DNA of 64,000 bases from Sipunculus nudus (GCA_026874595.1 CM049315.1:75404401-75468400), one strand, 5' to 3'; positions 33,141 to 45,870 are shown, counted from the stretch's first letter. Numbers and translations are program-made. Notes: generated by a model not told the origin, from the sequence alone.

Positions 33141-34080
33141 CACGAGGACAGTCTGTGACGTATTATAGACATGACCCCAATTTCAATATACATCATCCCC
33201 TATCCCATGTCTATGTATATGCATAATATGAAAGAAATCTGTCCAATCGTTTTTTATATATAATGCTCACAGTACTGTTAAGTGGCAATGATGGGGTATT
33301 AAACGGCACGAAAACAAGTAAAAGAATAACAGATGGCGCTACCTGTTTCCGGTACATGACAACACTATCCGAGATCTTCGGTCAAGTTGATTTTTGGACC
33401 AATCAATGCATCCCTTATTGAGATATTGATGATTTTGTGTGATTTTCACCATATATGGCAATATTCAAGGTCAAGGCCACTCTCATAAGAAAGGTCATGA
33501 CCCAAATTTTAATAAACATCATCCCATAACCAATATCTATGTATATGCATTATATGAAAGAAATCTGTCCATTAGTTTTTGACTTATAATGCTCACAGTA
33601 CTGTTAAGTGGCAATGATGGGGTATTAAATGGCACGAAAACAAGTGTAGAATTACAGGCGGCGCCACCTGTTTCCGGTACATGACAATACTATTCAAGAT
33701 CTTTGATAAAGTTGATTTTTGGACCAATCCATGCATACCTTAATGAGATACTAATGATTTTGTGAAATGTTCACCATATATGGCAAAATTCAAGGTCCAG
33801 GCCACTCTGATTGGAAGGGTCATGACCCCAATTTATATATACATCATCCCATAACCCATGTCTATGTATATGCATAATATGAAAGAAATCTGTCCATCAG
33901 TTATTGACTTATAATGCTCAGAGTACTGTTAAGTGGCAATGATGGGGGTATTAAACCGCAATAAAATAAGTAAAAGGAATAACAGGTGGCGCCACCTGTT
34001 TCCGGTACATGACATTACTATCCAAGATCTTCGGTCAAGTTGCTTTTTTGGACCAATCCATGCATCCCTTCTTCGATACC
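33141..34080 (-). repeat. Family H ~325-bp tandem repeats
   Basis: Three units start near 33165, 33493 and 33817. They share CATGACCCCAATTT, ATGTCTATGTATATGCATAA, GCAATGATGGGG and CTGTTTCCGGTACATGAC. The last unit carries the 16-bp palindrome CAGGTGGCGCCACCTG at 33983-33998; the other two carry variants. The same family runs in the opposite orientation at 53167-54020. Confidence 0.85.
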
Positions 34081-36820
34081 TCTATAATGTCAGAGATGTT
34101 TAAAGCTTTCGCATAACTGGGAGATCCTTTTTTCCACCAAAATGATATTTCCAGTCTGCAGCCACCTGGGCCATAGGATGATGGAATGGAACCCTTTGTA
34201 TCTTCCCTCCTGTCTTCTGTCACTAGCTTAGGCAAGCTCAGTTGTCAATCAACTGACCACCGGACATCAGCCAAGCTAGTGCACATTGCTTGGGCTATAC
34301 TCCTAGACATGGGTTGGTTGCCTCGCTTTGAATCGCAGTTTAGCTTGAAGGCTGCCTCAACCCTCTGTTGTGGCCAGGGGTATGATTTCATACCAGTGTT
34401 GGTTTCAGAGGTGCCTACTACCTTGTGTGGCCACCAACTTCAACAGCAGTCATGCTACCTACCTTGTATGTACCTTTTTAATTTAATGTTTAACTTAATT
34501 TGAAGTAATGCGTTTTGATTATTTGAATGTTTGAAGTTTAAATTATGTTTCAATTAAACAGTGATTTTTTATTTCTTCAAATTGTGCAATTTCCAGTCCC
34601 AATTTCCCCCATAATTAAAAAGCAAACTACAGCCTTGTAGTTGTCGCAGATTGATGGAGGAACTGCCATTGCCTATGGAGAAACTGTCACCCCCCCCCCC
34701 TCCCCCCCCCACCACTGATCCACTATATATCGCTTTCACTTCCTCTGGATTGGTATGACAGAATGTCATTATTTCAGCATAACAACAACAAGTTTTTTCA
34801 GGAAAAAGGAGACCTGGGCCTATAGATCCAATTGAGTATACAAATCTTCTTACATTTAAACAGTGTGACATAATGTAACATAATTAACATATTTGTATGT
34901 GTACTGGCGGCGTTTATCACACAATTATAACTTCATTGTTTTTACATTAAATACCTTGCAATTTCTTTTAATAATTAAAAACTGTAACTGAAAGTTACTA
35001 AAGTATATAACACGTAAAGCAAAATAAAATAAATGAAAACATGAAACAGTTTTGTTTTCTATGTCCCCTATACTTACAACATCCAGTGTATTTTCAAGGT
35101 ATATTGGATATTCTGTAATCGAAATAATTACAGGAAGTTACAATAATACTTGTAAAATACCTGAATGCCCATCACAATTACTATTTTTCAGGACATAAAT
35201 ATACACTACAATCCAGTCGTTATTCAACAGATTAATGATCTATTAAAGATAAACCCTAATATTGTCTATGTTTGTTAAAAAAAGTCATTTCATATAATTT
35301 TCTCTTAATTTAAAACCATGTTATACATATGCTGCAAATCTGATTATTTCTTTCTCTTCACTCAAGTTAAAAACTCTAATAAAATTTTTCTTGTTTGGTG
35401 CATGTAGACCCTTTCTCAAATGTCCTTCCTCAAATCATTATATAGCACACTGAAAATGTAGGGGAGTCGAATCACCCAATTACGACTTCCCCAACGGCGA
35501 GTCGGAGGGTGGAAATGGCTATGGTTGTCATAACACAGCACGGAACTGCCGAAGGGGAGTGCATGCTGACCCTCCGTGAAGTGTCAGGCCTTGATCAGCT
35601 TGTTTGCAAACATTCGTGTACAAAATGGAACTCATCCTCTATTAAATTAAAACCATAGTTAACTTGCATATTCTTTCTTCTCTATCCATTTGCGTATACC
35701 TTCCCTTATCAATCATCAAATCATGACATGAACATCTCAATGAAGCTAGCGCTTGTTTATACTTGGTACTAGTCACAGACAGTAAATATTTCTCCATTGA
35801 GAACATAGATTTAAAAGTACCATATAAATTTAATTTAGTATTTAATTCTACATAACAAGACTAATTTTGTACTGCCATATCAATAATTCTTTCCTTTATT
35901 TTAGCCAAAAAATATTCCAATGTCTTCTACTTCTTGATTCATCCACACATACCAAAATCCTGCGCTGCATATTATGCTTCTTATATGAGTAACCCATGTT
36001 TGTTTTCCATTCATGTCTAAATTAAACAGCATATTATATATACGTTTTTTATATCTATTATTCATATAATGTACTAGTCATAGGCTTCGGAACCGGGGGG
36101 CGACTGGGGCGCCCCCCCCCCCCACTTTTTGGTCCCAGGGGGGCACAAGGGGCAGAATTTCTGTAGAAGAACCCATGCATTTCCATTGCTCATGAGTCAA
36201 CAAGATTTGTACTTAACTATGCACCGAAAAAATACTGGGATGAGCAGTGCCGGTGGTGGTGGTGGTGGTGGTGGTGGTGGGGGGGTATATTATGATATTA
36301 TGTGTCCTGTTGGAAATATAATACTCTACAGAGAAGCTGAGACTCCCGGGACCTATTGGTCATCAAGACTGTTGTGTCTGGGGTGCTCAGACTGGTCAGG
36401 CAGATGATGTACTTTAAGTGTTGACTTAATCGCTCTTGGCTACATTTTGGGGGGGAGGGGTGGTAGTACCCACACCTCCCCCCCCCCCCCACTTTTGTCA
36501 TTGACCAAGGTTCCCGTACTATATAAACAAAATACACTTGCTATGCTAAAAAAAATGCCTTCATGAATTTTATTCATTAAAAGGAGCAGGCAAGCAGTGT
36601 CAATGCTTCCAACACTGTCAACCATTAAAACCATGGGATATTCACAGTGTTACTATAATCAGGTCAGCTCGAGCCTCTGAGGCTGCCACTGCATGCTGAG
36701 AACCTGGGTCCTGACACCCTGAAGTGTGAGACTGTCCAGATCATGTAGGACGGGCATCTTTGCTATTCATAAACTGTCTTGCTGGTCAGTCACAGTCACA
36801 TTTAATGTCTGAAATTGAAG
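34081..36820. other. Non-coding intergenic stretch
   Basis: No gene recognised. C-runs lie at about 34690-34710, 36112-36124 and 36478-36490, and a (GGT)n tract at about 36254-36282. Gly- or Pro-rich frames across these runs are artefacts of the simple repeats. Confidence 0.7.
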
Positions 36821-36855
36821 CTTGAAAGACATGTCTACAGTCAGTGTGTACAGTG

Positions 36856-36933
36856 TTTTAATGGCATCTAGCAAAAAGCAGAAGGTATCTGACTTCTTTG
36901 TCAAATCTCAAAATTCCACCTATAACCCAGTGA
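36856..36933 (+). pseudogene. Exon-like frame resembling a transposase-gene first exon
   Basis: ATG followed by ASSKKQKVSDFFVKSQNSTY and NPV, then a good donor context GAG/GTATGT. Short Lys-rich starts with an SDFF motif open many hAT or zinc-finger (MYM/TTF-type) transposase-derived genes. A decayed hAT C-terminus lies 7 kb downstream on the same strand. The link is a guess; this could be chance. Confidence 0.3.
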
Positions 36934-37259
36934 GGTATGTAAAATTATATTTTGTTCCTAAATATAATAATAATGTTCCTTTGTTTCTAAATGAATTAGC
37001 TATTAGTAAACTATAAGTTTTTAGCTCAGCTGACTGTAAGTCATACTGACTGTAACTCCTACTTTTTCATGTAGGCAAACTTAATTGAAATTTTTTCGGG
37101 AAAACTGGACTTCACCAGACTGTTTTCTTTTAATCAGCTCTTTGAATCAGTAACAAATTCACTCTAATTCTCTCCCATAATAATAACCTCCTCCGTTCGG
37201 GCGCTTTGTGCCCTAAGTACTTGGAGTACCATATATTGGTCTACTCTTGTCCCCCTCCC

Positions 37260-37261
<2 letters not shown>

Positions 37262-37316
<55 letters not shown>
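37262..37316. repeat. (AT)n microsatellite
   Basis: About 55 uninterrupted bases, followed by a C-run at 37333-37347. Confidence 0.95.
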
Positions 37317-37318
<2 letters not shown>

Positions 37319-38628
37319 AGCATAGGCTTTAACCCCCCCCCCCCCCCACACCCACACACAAACTTTTTGGCCCAGTGGCGGAGGTAGGTGTGACCTTTCT
37401 GTGTGAAATTATGTAAGTTCCATTATTTGGATGGAAAATCCATTGTATTTCTTCTCAGTCTACATGCCTGAGAAACTACTACATATGTGAAAACAACTGT
37501 AACTTAATTTCTTAATTGAGTGTGTAAAGTAATATAGGTCATTACTGTGTAACTTTTATATGACTATTTATTATATATGACTGACATGCGTTCAGTTTTC
37601 TGTAAATTAATTGTTCATGGTAATATTTATTTGATAACTTAAACTTCAAGTAAATTAAAAAATGTTATATATCCTTTGCCCATGTGTTTCGTGCTTTATA
37701 CCTTTCACACCAATGGTGGAGTAAAATTTAAATCCCAGTAACGGATGTGAAGTTTTAACTAAGATTTGACAAAGACTATATTATGGTATAAATATTATCA
37801 ATTTGGCACACATGATTCTATAAATTAAATATTTAATCAGTTTTGTGTGGTGCAGCATGTGATTAAAAATAGGAAATTGGTCAAAATACTGCACTGAAAA
37901 TGCACTCTTTATGTTTTATTTTTTCAAAATGTTCATAACTATGGGAGGGGGTTACCTCCCCCCCCCCCCCCCCCCCCCCCCATCATTTTCAATTTCTAAT
38001 ACTATTTTTGAATATTCCAGAGTATGATTCTTAAACTCTTGATTAATTTCATGCTTTGATGAATTCAAAAGTTCCTTAAAATGTTTGTACCAACGTACCG
38101 GTAATCAGGGTAATATTGACATGCGCGGTGCCTTAGAAAAATACTTTTTTGGCCTTAATATGACTTGTATCATGACCCTATAGGTTTATTTATAAAAGGA
38201 ATGAATGTCATGTTGTCTTGGGTGTATTTGCATTGGAAGACCAGATTAGTTTAATCTCAAACACGAAAGACGGTGCTAATATATGACCAAGACTGCTAAC
38301 CTATTTTAATATCAATAGATAACACAACAACACACCTGTGACAGGTAATCATTTTATAGCACAGTCAATAGAAATACACAGTCCACAATCCATAGAAATA
38401 CATAGTAACAACATGCCGAAAGATAAATTGTAAATTAATAAGCTACAGATAAGACAAATGTTTATTTTAAACAATAATTAACATATAATTCATTAGCTTA
38501 ATGTTATAAATTATGTTGATACTCTCAGGAGAACTGAACATTTTGTGATGTCGGACACTATCTATGAGAGGGTCTCAGGCCCTGATTACGAGTAACAAAA
38601 CTGCTCTCTGTCTTGACATTCGTATTTA

Positions 38629-38644
38629 CCGCCAGGGGGCGCTG
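38629..38644 (+). promoter_or_regulatory. CTCF-like binding site
   Basis: CCGCCAGGGGGCGCTG fits the CTCF core consensus known from bilaterians at every core position. It lies between two divergent genes, where an insulator would make sense. Occupancy is unknown. Confidence 0.5.
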
Positions 38645-39495
38645 CAATCGCCCCCGGGGGTCGGGGGATCATGAAATATCTCTGGATGTAGTTTGAAATA
38701 TGGGAAATGAGCCGTTTAGGACATACTTAGGACATCATTCCCGACAGGTCGAGACAAAAAACGTGCATTTCCGAAGCGTGGCAAAAGAGGAGATGCGTGA
38801 CCGCCGTCAATTAAAATAAAGATGTGCACATGGGAGCATATTACCCAAACCCTCCAAACATTTCATCAAAGTCTTTCAGATTTTTTTTAGCAAAGTTGCT
38901 ACAGACAAACCATTCTATAATCAAGTTAAACAAAATGCCAGGCCACATTGCAGAGGAACAGTAAGAGTTACTGAAGGGCGCAAAGTGCTAACAGTTGCCC
39001 AAGACAACCACAAAAACCGTCAGAAGAACTTCATTATCAAATCATAATATAAGAGAACGGACCCTATTTTAGGCCCTGTGATTTCGATCATAGGGCAAAT
39101 CCGTTGAATATTAGTTATTTCTCCCACGAATAAAATTCAACAACACATGAATATAGTTCTTCTTCACTAAAAAGATCTCTCCGTATTTAAAATGATATAT
39201 CAATATGCCAAAACATGATCATATTGCCAGTCCTTGGGGTAAATGTTTCACTAAAGATACAGGGAATTGCTATAGATTCAAAGCTTCTCTTGTGCTTACC
39301 TTTCTCCGACTCCTTATAACCATGGGACCCTAGCTATACTAACTATAAGCCTGACTTGTCTGAGAGAGCCACCGGGTGGGGTCTTCACCATAATGGACAA
39401 GTCAAGCATCCCCCCCCCCCCCCGACTTATCGGGCAGCTTTATTTATCATAGGAGTGTTTTTTGGTTGGTCCACTTTAAATAAAGGAGGGTTGTT

Positions 39496-39498
<3 letters not shown>

Positions 39499-39552
<54 letters not shown>
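39499..39552. repeat. (TA)n microsatellite
   Basis: About 54 bases of TA dinucleotides. Confidence 0.95.
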
Positions 39553-39557
<5 letters not shown>

Positions 39558-40632
39558 AAGGCCTATAGGCCTACATGTAAGGATAGATCTATGAGTTATC
39601 CTACAAAAGCACAGGGTTATAAAATTATAAACTATTTTATATACGAATATATATGTCCCTCGTGGTTTAAACCACAACATAGTAAGTTTAAACTTATATC
39701 CTCAATTTAAGCCTCCATATACAGTATTAACGTTAACTTAATTAACGTTAATAGATAAGCCGGCGGCAATATATAAATGCGAAATAGATTATGTTAGAGC
39801 TAATATTATAAACAAACTGTTTTCAATGTGAAAAAAATATATAACGGGAATATAGTTCTTGGCTTGGCAACATATAGAGTGCAATATCCAAGAGTGCAAT
39901 TTCCTTCTTTTAAGGTGACAGCTACTTTTTAATTTTTTTTCAGTTTAAAATACCACTTTATACCGGTATTTAAGTTGCGCAAAAATTACTAGACTACACT
40001 TTGACATTCAGACAATTAAAAACTTTTGTAACTTAAATCTTTAATGCTCGGCCAATAATTCATAAAAGGTAGTATCTATAGATGGAGTAAATGTAATGTG
40101 AATAGGAGACCTTTGATATATTTATATACATACATTTTAAATAAAATTGCTAATTTTAAGTATATAGAATTTTAGATTTGCATATTTTTCGTCTCTTTGA
40201 GAAAAAAAATATAACACTGCATGTTATAAGGTTGAGAAGGAACGACAACCAGAATTAATGTTCTAACTACTCACCAGATGACGCGCTATGTCTGTTGAAA
40301 CGACAAAACATCACGACGTTGGATGTCCGTCACCGTCTTACTGACGATTGTTTTGCTTCAGACTTTTAAACAAAAAACGGATGATTCATGCAAGAGCCTT
40401 GAGAATATGTTATTTTGTATCAGATAAAATGGAAATTTGGACATCATCAGTAATCTTGGATAATATGAAGAATAGTTGATCCAGGTAAGGCATAAAAACC
40501 AGAGCAGATATACTGCATGCACTCCTTTCAATGCAAAGTTTCAGATCATTCACTTGAGTGCAGAGACAAACTGGGAGCGAATTTACAATCAGTACCTACA
40601 TTTGGGACAGCTGAATAAAATATTGCTACCAA

Positions 40633-41288
40633 GGCAGAACTATAGAAACCGGGCTTCAGCCTACCGCCGGTATAGTCCATCTCTGGACCCTTGTGTCCTA
40701 TGTTAGACCTGATGGACGGACACGTAGGTCCGTCCATCAGGTCTAACATAGGACACAAGGGTCCAGAGATGGACTACCGCCGGTACAGCGGGTGTCGCAT
40801 AATAAATTGTTTCCTGGAAAAGGCCGATACATATCATTTTCCTCAGAATTTTCGTATTTAATTTTGCCCATAGCTGGAGTTTATTATATTAGAGGAGGAG
40901 GGGTCCGGGGAACCTGGGTTCCCCGTCTGAACGGGGGTGTGGGGGCGGAGCCCCCACCTAAAGCTTAATTTTCCTGTTAAAATAGTAAATGGTTTCCCAT
41001 TTTCGTGATAGATGCCTCTTCAATCGCAGATATAAATGAACAAAACTTGCTCCTGCTGGTATCCTGTCTTCACGGCTCACTTAGTAGCGTGTAGGGCTCC
41101 TAGTCTAGAGATCGTAGGTTCGATTCCCGATTCAGGCGACTTCTGATGATTAGTAGTTGTTTATGTTAGAAGAGTTGAGTGTAGGGACATCTACAGGGAA
41201 AGGTAGGAGTTAAAATAGGGAATGAGAGGAGTCAATTTTATTTATATGTTCCTCAAAAGAAGCGAAGCCCGCGTTCTATAGTGGCTCC
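40633..41288. mobile_element. hAT-like MITE with tRNA-like interior, copy 2
   Basis: Near-identical to 19294-19841 apart from a 113-bp gain at 40673-40785 and small differences. It is flanked by a perfect 8-bp duplication GCTACCAA (40625-40632 and 41289-41296), which fixes the ends and supports hAT. The right end lies in TTCTATAGTGGCTCC. The B-box GGTTCGATTCC is kept near 41118. Confidence 0.88.
40673..40776. mobile_element. 104-bp perfect foldback nested in the MITE
   Basis: Two 49-bp arms (starting TAGTCCATCTCTGGACCC) are perfect inverted copies around a 6-base spacer ACGTAG. A perfect 9-bp duplication CCGCCGGTA flanks it (40664-40672 and 40777-40785). MITE copy 1 has a single CCGCCGGTA here, so this is an insertion. 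The 9-bp duplication suggests Mutator-like mobilisation. No mismatch between arms implies recent origin or ongoing correction. Confidence 0.9.
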
Positions 41289-41296
41289 GCTACCAA

Positions 41297-42401
41297 TTAT
41301 TGTCTTCTGTTATATTTCCTACCGCGGCGTTATCTGTTGATGAAAGACATATTATTATTATTCAGAAATGTGTAAGTACATGTATACATTATAAATAATG
41401 AGTATCACATGAAAGAGCAGAAGTTGGTCCTCGCTGGAATCGATCCTGTGCAGCACGGCTCAGTACTCAAACACTAATGCCATTACACCATGCAAGATTA
41501 TGTGAAGGTCACAGGAAAAAAGAGGGCTTTTAAATCTGGGTGTGGAGTAATAAATAGCGCCACCTAACGGCAGTTGTAAATATCATGAAAATATTTATTG
41601 AGAAATATTATTAACTACTTAAAAGATGGGGGGAAACCCCCCATACCCCCCTTAGAATTCCTACAACAAAAAAGAAACATTATTAAGTGCTTTTAATGTG
41701 GGGGGAGACCCCCCCCCCATGGTCAGACCGGTATACTTTACGGTAGTCTGAACGGAGATTGTTTACCATACCATAATTATCTGTTTAAAAAAATCATGGC
41801 TGCCGTCTGGATTTGGATTCCAACAACATGCTACTAGCGGTATTTAATATGTACTCCAGAGGAAATATATTTGTAAAATGAATCCTAATATGTATTTCTA
41901 AACCTATAATAGGCAATATAGGGCTATTTGGTTGTATAACTATTACTTTACTCATTTCTACACTCGGGCTGAGCCCTGACTGGTAGGTACTGATTGTAAA
42001 GTCGTACCACAAACTGTGTTATACTGTTAGACTTCATAGGTGGAGGTCATTATTATTATTATCCAAAGTTCTCAATCTGTTGATCTTTGAAGATTTGTAG
42101 GCGTTAGTATAGAATCCGATTTACATTTCAATCTGGCCAAAATGGGTCTTAACTGTTTTTTTTTTTCATGTTGACTTTGTTATGTATTGTAGTGTTTATA
42201 GTGTAATAATTGGTACTCATGGGAAACCCTGTTGTAACGAAAATTGTATGCTGAGAAATGATTTTTTTATGTATTGTCAGACGGTGTTCAGAACTGGTAG
42301 GTCAACACCTGGATTAAATGTTTTTTATTATTATGTAAAGTAGCCACGGCGCATTCGCGAAGTTGTCTAAATTTATTTGGAAATATCTAGTCAGTTGGTA
42401 A
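41297..42401. other. Non-coding stretch with a possible tRNA-like relic
   Basis: On the minus strand 41495-41420 reads GCATGGTGTAATGGCATTAG and then GGATCGATTCC, similar to A- and B-boxes, perhaps an old SINE. Two short G/C hairpins (GGGGGGAAACCCCCC at about 41627-41642 and a similar one at about 41700) follow. No gene recognised. Confidence 0.45.
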
Positions 42402-43761
42402 CAGGGTTGGCACGTTTCTGCCATTGCAGTTTCTGCCATGCGATAAAATGATTATTTAATTGTTAATTTAAATATAATACAGAAAATACAGCATAACAGC
42501 AATGAAAATGAACAAGGTGTAAACTTGTGAGAGAATATTTTAATAATTACTGGAAGGTCCAGGTACCCCCTGAAGAAGGCCTGAGAAACGTCAACTATAG
42601 GAAAGGGGGTCAGGGGGAGCTTGACTGATCAGTCAATCGGTAATAAGCTACACAAGGTTCCTGCTCCAAAAATCAGAGGCTTTGTTAGCATCATCATAGT
42701 CAGACTTCTGTCGTGCATAAAAAGAGCACATGATCTTTCCACATCACTCTAATCAATAGTAACCACTGGACTCGGGCTTGCCCAGCCTATTCCCTAGGAT
42801 GCCCAGCCAAACTTGAGCTAGGCTCGGTTGCATCATTTCACGTACAAGTGACACATGTATAATGACTGTTTACAAGTTAATACATATCAGCAAACCTGAA
42901 GGGCTGAGATTATGAGATTACCTGAGTGTAGGAACCATGTGCCACACATACCTGCTTAGGAACCTATAGGACAGTACAGGCTCTAGAGCTGGAACTGCAT
43001 AAAGGCCAAAACACACTAGCATGGGCAGCACGCATGTGTCATGTGGACGGCAAAACTTGCTCTAGTATATATGACTTAGGTATTACAAAACACACTGGGG
43101 CGGGTGGCAGGTGTGCGGCATGCGGGCGGCCACAGAGCTAGTTTCTGCGATCCCTCCTTGAGCGATTTTTGCCGCTTGGCCCCCGCGTGCCTTGTGCAGA
43201 TTTCATGTGAATATATATTGTCTGTTGAAAAAATGATGTAACACTTTCAGAGCCAAGTTCAGGGAGCTCTGTCCTTAGGCTGGTCATCTAAGGGGAAAGG
43301 GTGAGCAAGTGGGTCTAATGGTTACTATTGATGAGCTTAATGTGGTAAGATTGTGTGCTCTTTCATGCATGACACAATGCTGACTATGCTGGTACTAAAA
43401 GAGCCACATTGTAGACTGTGTGACCAGTCAAGCAGGCCCCCCCCCCCCCCCATATATTTCTGGTTGCTTAGGCCTGCTTCAGGGAGTACATGGACTCCCC
43501 CCCCCCCCCCCCCATTAATATTTAATATATTGTATCACAAGTTTACACCATGGTATTTTTATTTCTGCAATATTGCTGCTGTAGTTGCTGTGTCATATTT
43601 AAATTGGTTAGCTAATATGTAATCATTTTATCACAGTTTTCAAGGTATTTCTGCTCTTATGGCAGAAATAAGGGCAGAAAGGTATTTCTGCTGCAGGGCA
43701 GTTGCAGGGCAGAAAACCACGGCAGAAATGGCAATGGCAGAAACTTGCCAGCTTGAACCTG
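42402..43761. mobile_element. hAT-like non-autonomous element
   Basis: The left end CAGGGTTGGCACGTTTCTGC and the right end (43721-43761) form inverted repeats built on GGCA.GTTTCTGCCATTGC. Flanking 8-mers agree at 6 of 8 positions if the right edge is 43760 (GTTGGTAA / GTGGCTAA). C-runs lie at 43437-43450 and 43497-43513. No transposase inside. Confidence 0.55.
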
Positions 43762-43789
43762 TGGCTAAAGCACTGGATTATTCACAATC

Positions 43790-44285
43790 TGATTCAACAA
43801 CCATTGCTGATGCCTTTGAGGAATGACAAGTCAACTGGAATATAAGCAACTGGAACTTCATTACAACATAATACAACATCGCCTTGAACATACCTTGTCA
43901 CCTTGTCATTTTCTGGCTAACTTGCATCACCCTTGTTAGACAGGTAAAAGTTGACACACAAGCAGCTCCAGCAAGCTCAAGAACTGATATCACAATTGAG
44001 TGATCCCCTCCTACTTGAACTGCTGTTATTCATAGATAACAACAAAAAGATTCTGTGACCACATGCAGATACATCTCCCACTACCTGGCGGTCAGGCTTG
44101 TTAAAGTCTACATTTTTTAGAAACTGCTCACAAATTGCTCATCATGCCTGCTAATTCTTCTTCTGTTGAGCATATTTTCTCAATTTTTGGACATATTCAA
44201 AGCAAAATTCTGGGGACATTGTCAGAAGACAGTCCCAAGCTGGGTGGTTAGCTATCAATTTCTGCAAGGCTCAGAAATTGACTGG
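43790..44285 (+). pseudogene. hAT transposase C-terminal remnant
   Basis: Across shifting frames it reads PCHFLANLHHPC, KQLQQAQELISQLSDPLLLE, TWRSGLLKS and PANSSSVEHIFSIFGHIQSK. The last is the hAT dimerisation motif (PAxSxxxExxFSxxGxIxxxK). Several stops (for example TGA just before QVNW) and frame changes show it is dead. It follows directly after the 42402 element and may be its source family. The N-terminal BED and RNase H-like parts are not recognisable here. Confidence 0.68.
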
Positions 44286-45063
44286 TTAAATATGTAATAT
44301 AGTGACATTTCAGTTCAGGTATGGTTATATATGCTTTAATGTTTTAGCACCTGCAAAAATATATTGTTCCTCATCTGGTAAATTTAGATTTAAATACACT
44401 CTAATTCAACACAGTACTGTCAGGCTGTCATCCAAATTTGTACTGAAAATGGTTAATTTCTTTAACCAGTGATTCCCAGTTTATCTGTATGGAAAAGTTC
44501 TTATGTTACATTGGATGTTTATGGTTTTTTGTGTGTTTTTAATTATTATTTTATATTTTTCCAGTAACGAAACACCAGATGGGAAGCATTTTGTTCATAT
44601 TTGCCATTTATTTGCATTTACAGGCCAACCCTGTATGTGCATATACATGACTATGATAAAAAAGTCCTAATGTAATAAGAGGTCGATGGAGCTGAAAAAT
44701 GGTGGGAGCAAAATTCAACCAATTATTTAATGAGAGTATAGCTGCCATTGATCCACGTCATTCTGTTCACATGGGAGAATCCACCCCTATAGCACAGGAA
44801 CCTCTGTTTGAACTTAGGTGTAGTTATTCAGTCACATTAGTGTGAATAGGCTTAAATATCCTGGCCTTCCTGTTGCCTGCATTTGCCTTCACAACCTAGT
44901 TCTTGGCAGGTGGTTGGTAGTTATCACATATTTCCATGTTATTCTCACTGTGCTAATAATTCACATATTTCTGATTATTGTAATACTAAAATGATTCCTG
45001 TTTTTAACATTTCAAATGAAAGGTCATAACTTCATTTGCAAATTAACATTTCTTCTTTCGTAG
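44286..45063. other. Upstream flank of AKAP17A
   Basis: AT-rich, no repeat family recognised. It ends in the pyrimidine tract and TAG acceptor of the first coding exon, so it is intron rather than promoter. The noncoding first exon was not found. Confidence 0.5.
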
Positions 45064-45870
45064 ATGGTTGCAGTGTGTCATAAATACCCCAGCATGACGT
45101 CACCAAGTGTATGCAATGACACCACAGAGGCTGTGGAGTTGTTTGAGGCCCAAGGTCTGTTCCTTAAACCCATTGCCAAACTCAACGTATGTGTTCAGCT
45201 GCCTCAGCTTAAGACTCCAGGGAAAGCGATATCTAACTGGGAAGTGATGGAGAAGATCAAATACATGATCAAACCTGACCAGTTTATTACCCTTAAGATT
45301 GTGAAAAGTACGCTAGAATTCCTGAGGTTTGAAGGAGAGACGGAGAATAAGGCCCTGTTGAAGGTGCTGATCCAGCGCCTTGATGGAAAGATAATCAAAC
45401 TTAGTGGTTTTTCAGATTCATTAAAAGTGCGTGCAGCTGAAGCGAAGTTAAACTTCCCTTCTCGGCATGACTGGGACTCATATTTCCGAGATGCAAAGCA
45501 TATGAATGAAATGAAACCTGGTGAACGCCCGGATACAATCCACCTGAAAGATCTACCGTCCAGATGGTTTGCCAACAAGAAAGACAAAGATAGGGACAAG
45601 CCCAGTGAATATATCCTGAAAAAAGTGTTTGAGACTTTTGGTGAGATTCGGTGTGTTGATATACCAATGTTGGACCCTTACAGGAAAGAAATGCTAGCCT
45701 CAAAATCTGTGGGTAAAATACAGACATTTACCTTTGACCAGGACTTGACTTTTGAAGCTTTTATTCAGTATAAGGAATATATAGGTTTTGTGAAAGCCAT
45801 GGATGCTTTGCGGGGAATGAAACTGATGTACAAGGCTGAAGATGGCAAAGCGTATACTGCAAACACAAAG
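45064..45870 (+). CDS. AKAP17A: AKAP17A coding exon 1
   Basis: Acceptor ...TTCGTAG ends at 45063 and donor GTGGGT follows 45870 in phase 0. The exon happens to open with ATG; the preferred start is the Met ten codons later (MTSPSVCNDTTEAVEL). It holds the whole N-terminal domain and most of the RRM. Confidence 0.92.

Larger units (their letters stand above)
37348..40632. other. Non-coding intergenic stretch
   Basis: No gene recognised. It includes a 24-base C-run (37958-37981), a CTCF-like site (38629), a short repeat shared with 57230-57320 (ATATGGGAAATGAGCC...TTAGGACATCAT at about 38698), a C-run at 39411-39423 and a (TA)n run at 39499-39552. A CpG-richer patch at 40270-40350 could be regulatory. 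Confidence 0.65.

Noticed and set aside
36129-36407. Poly-Gly protein frame
   Set aside because: It is produced by the (GGT)n tract and nearby G-runs.
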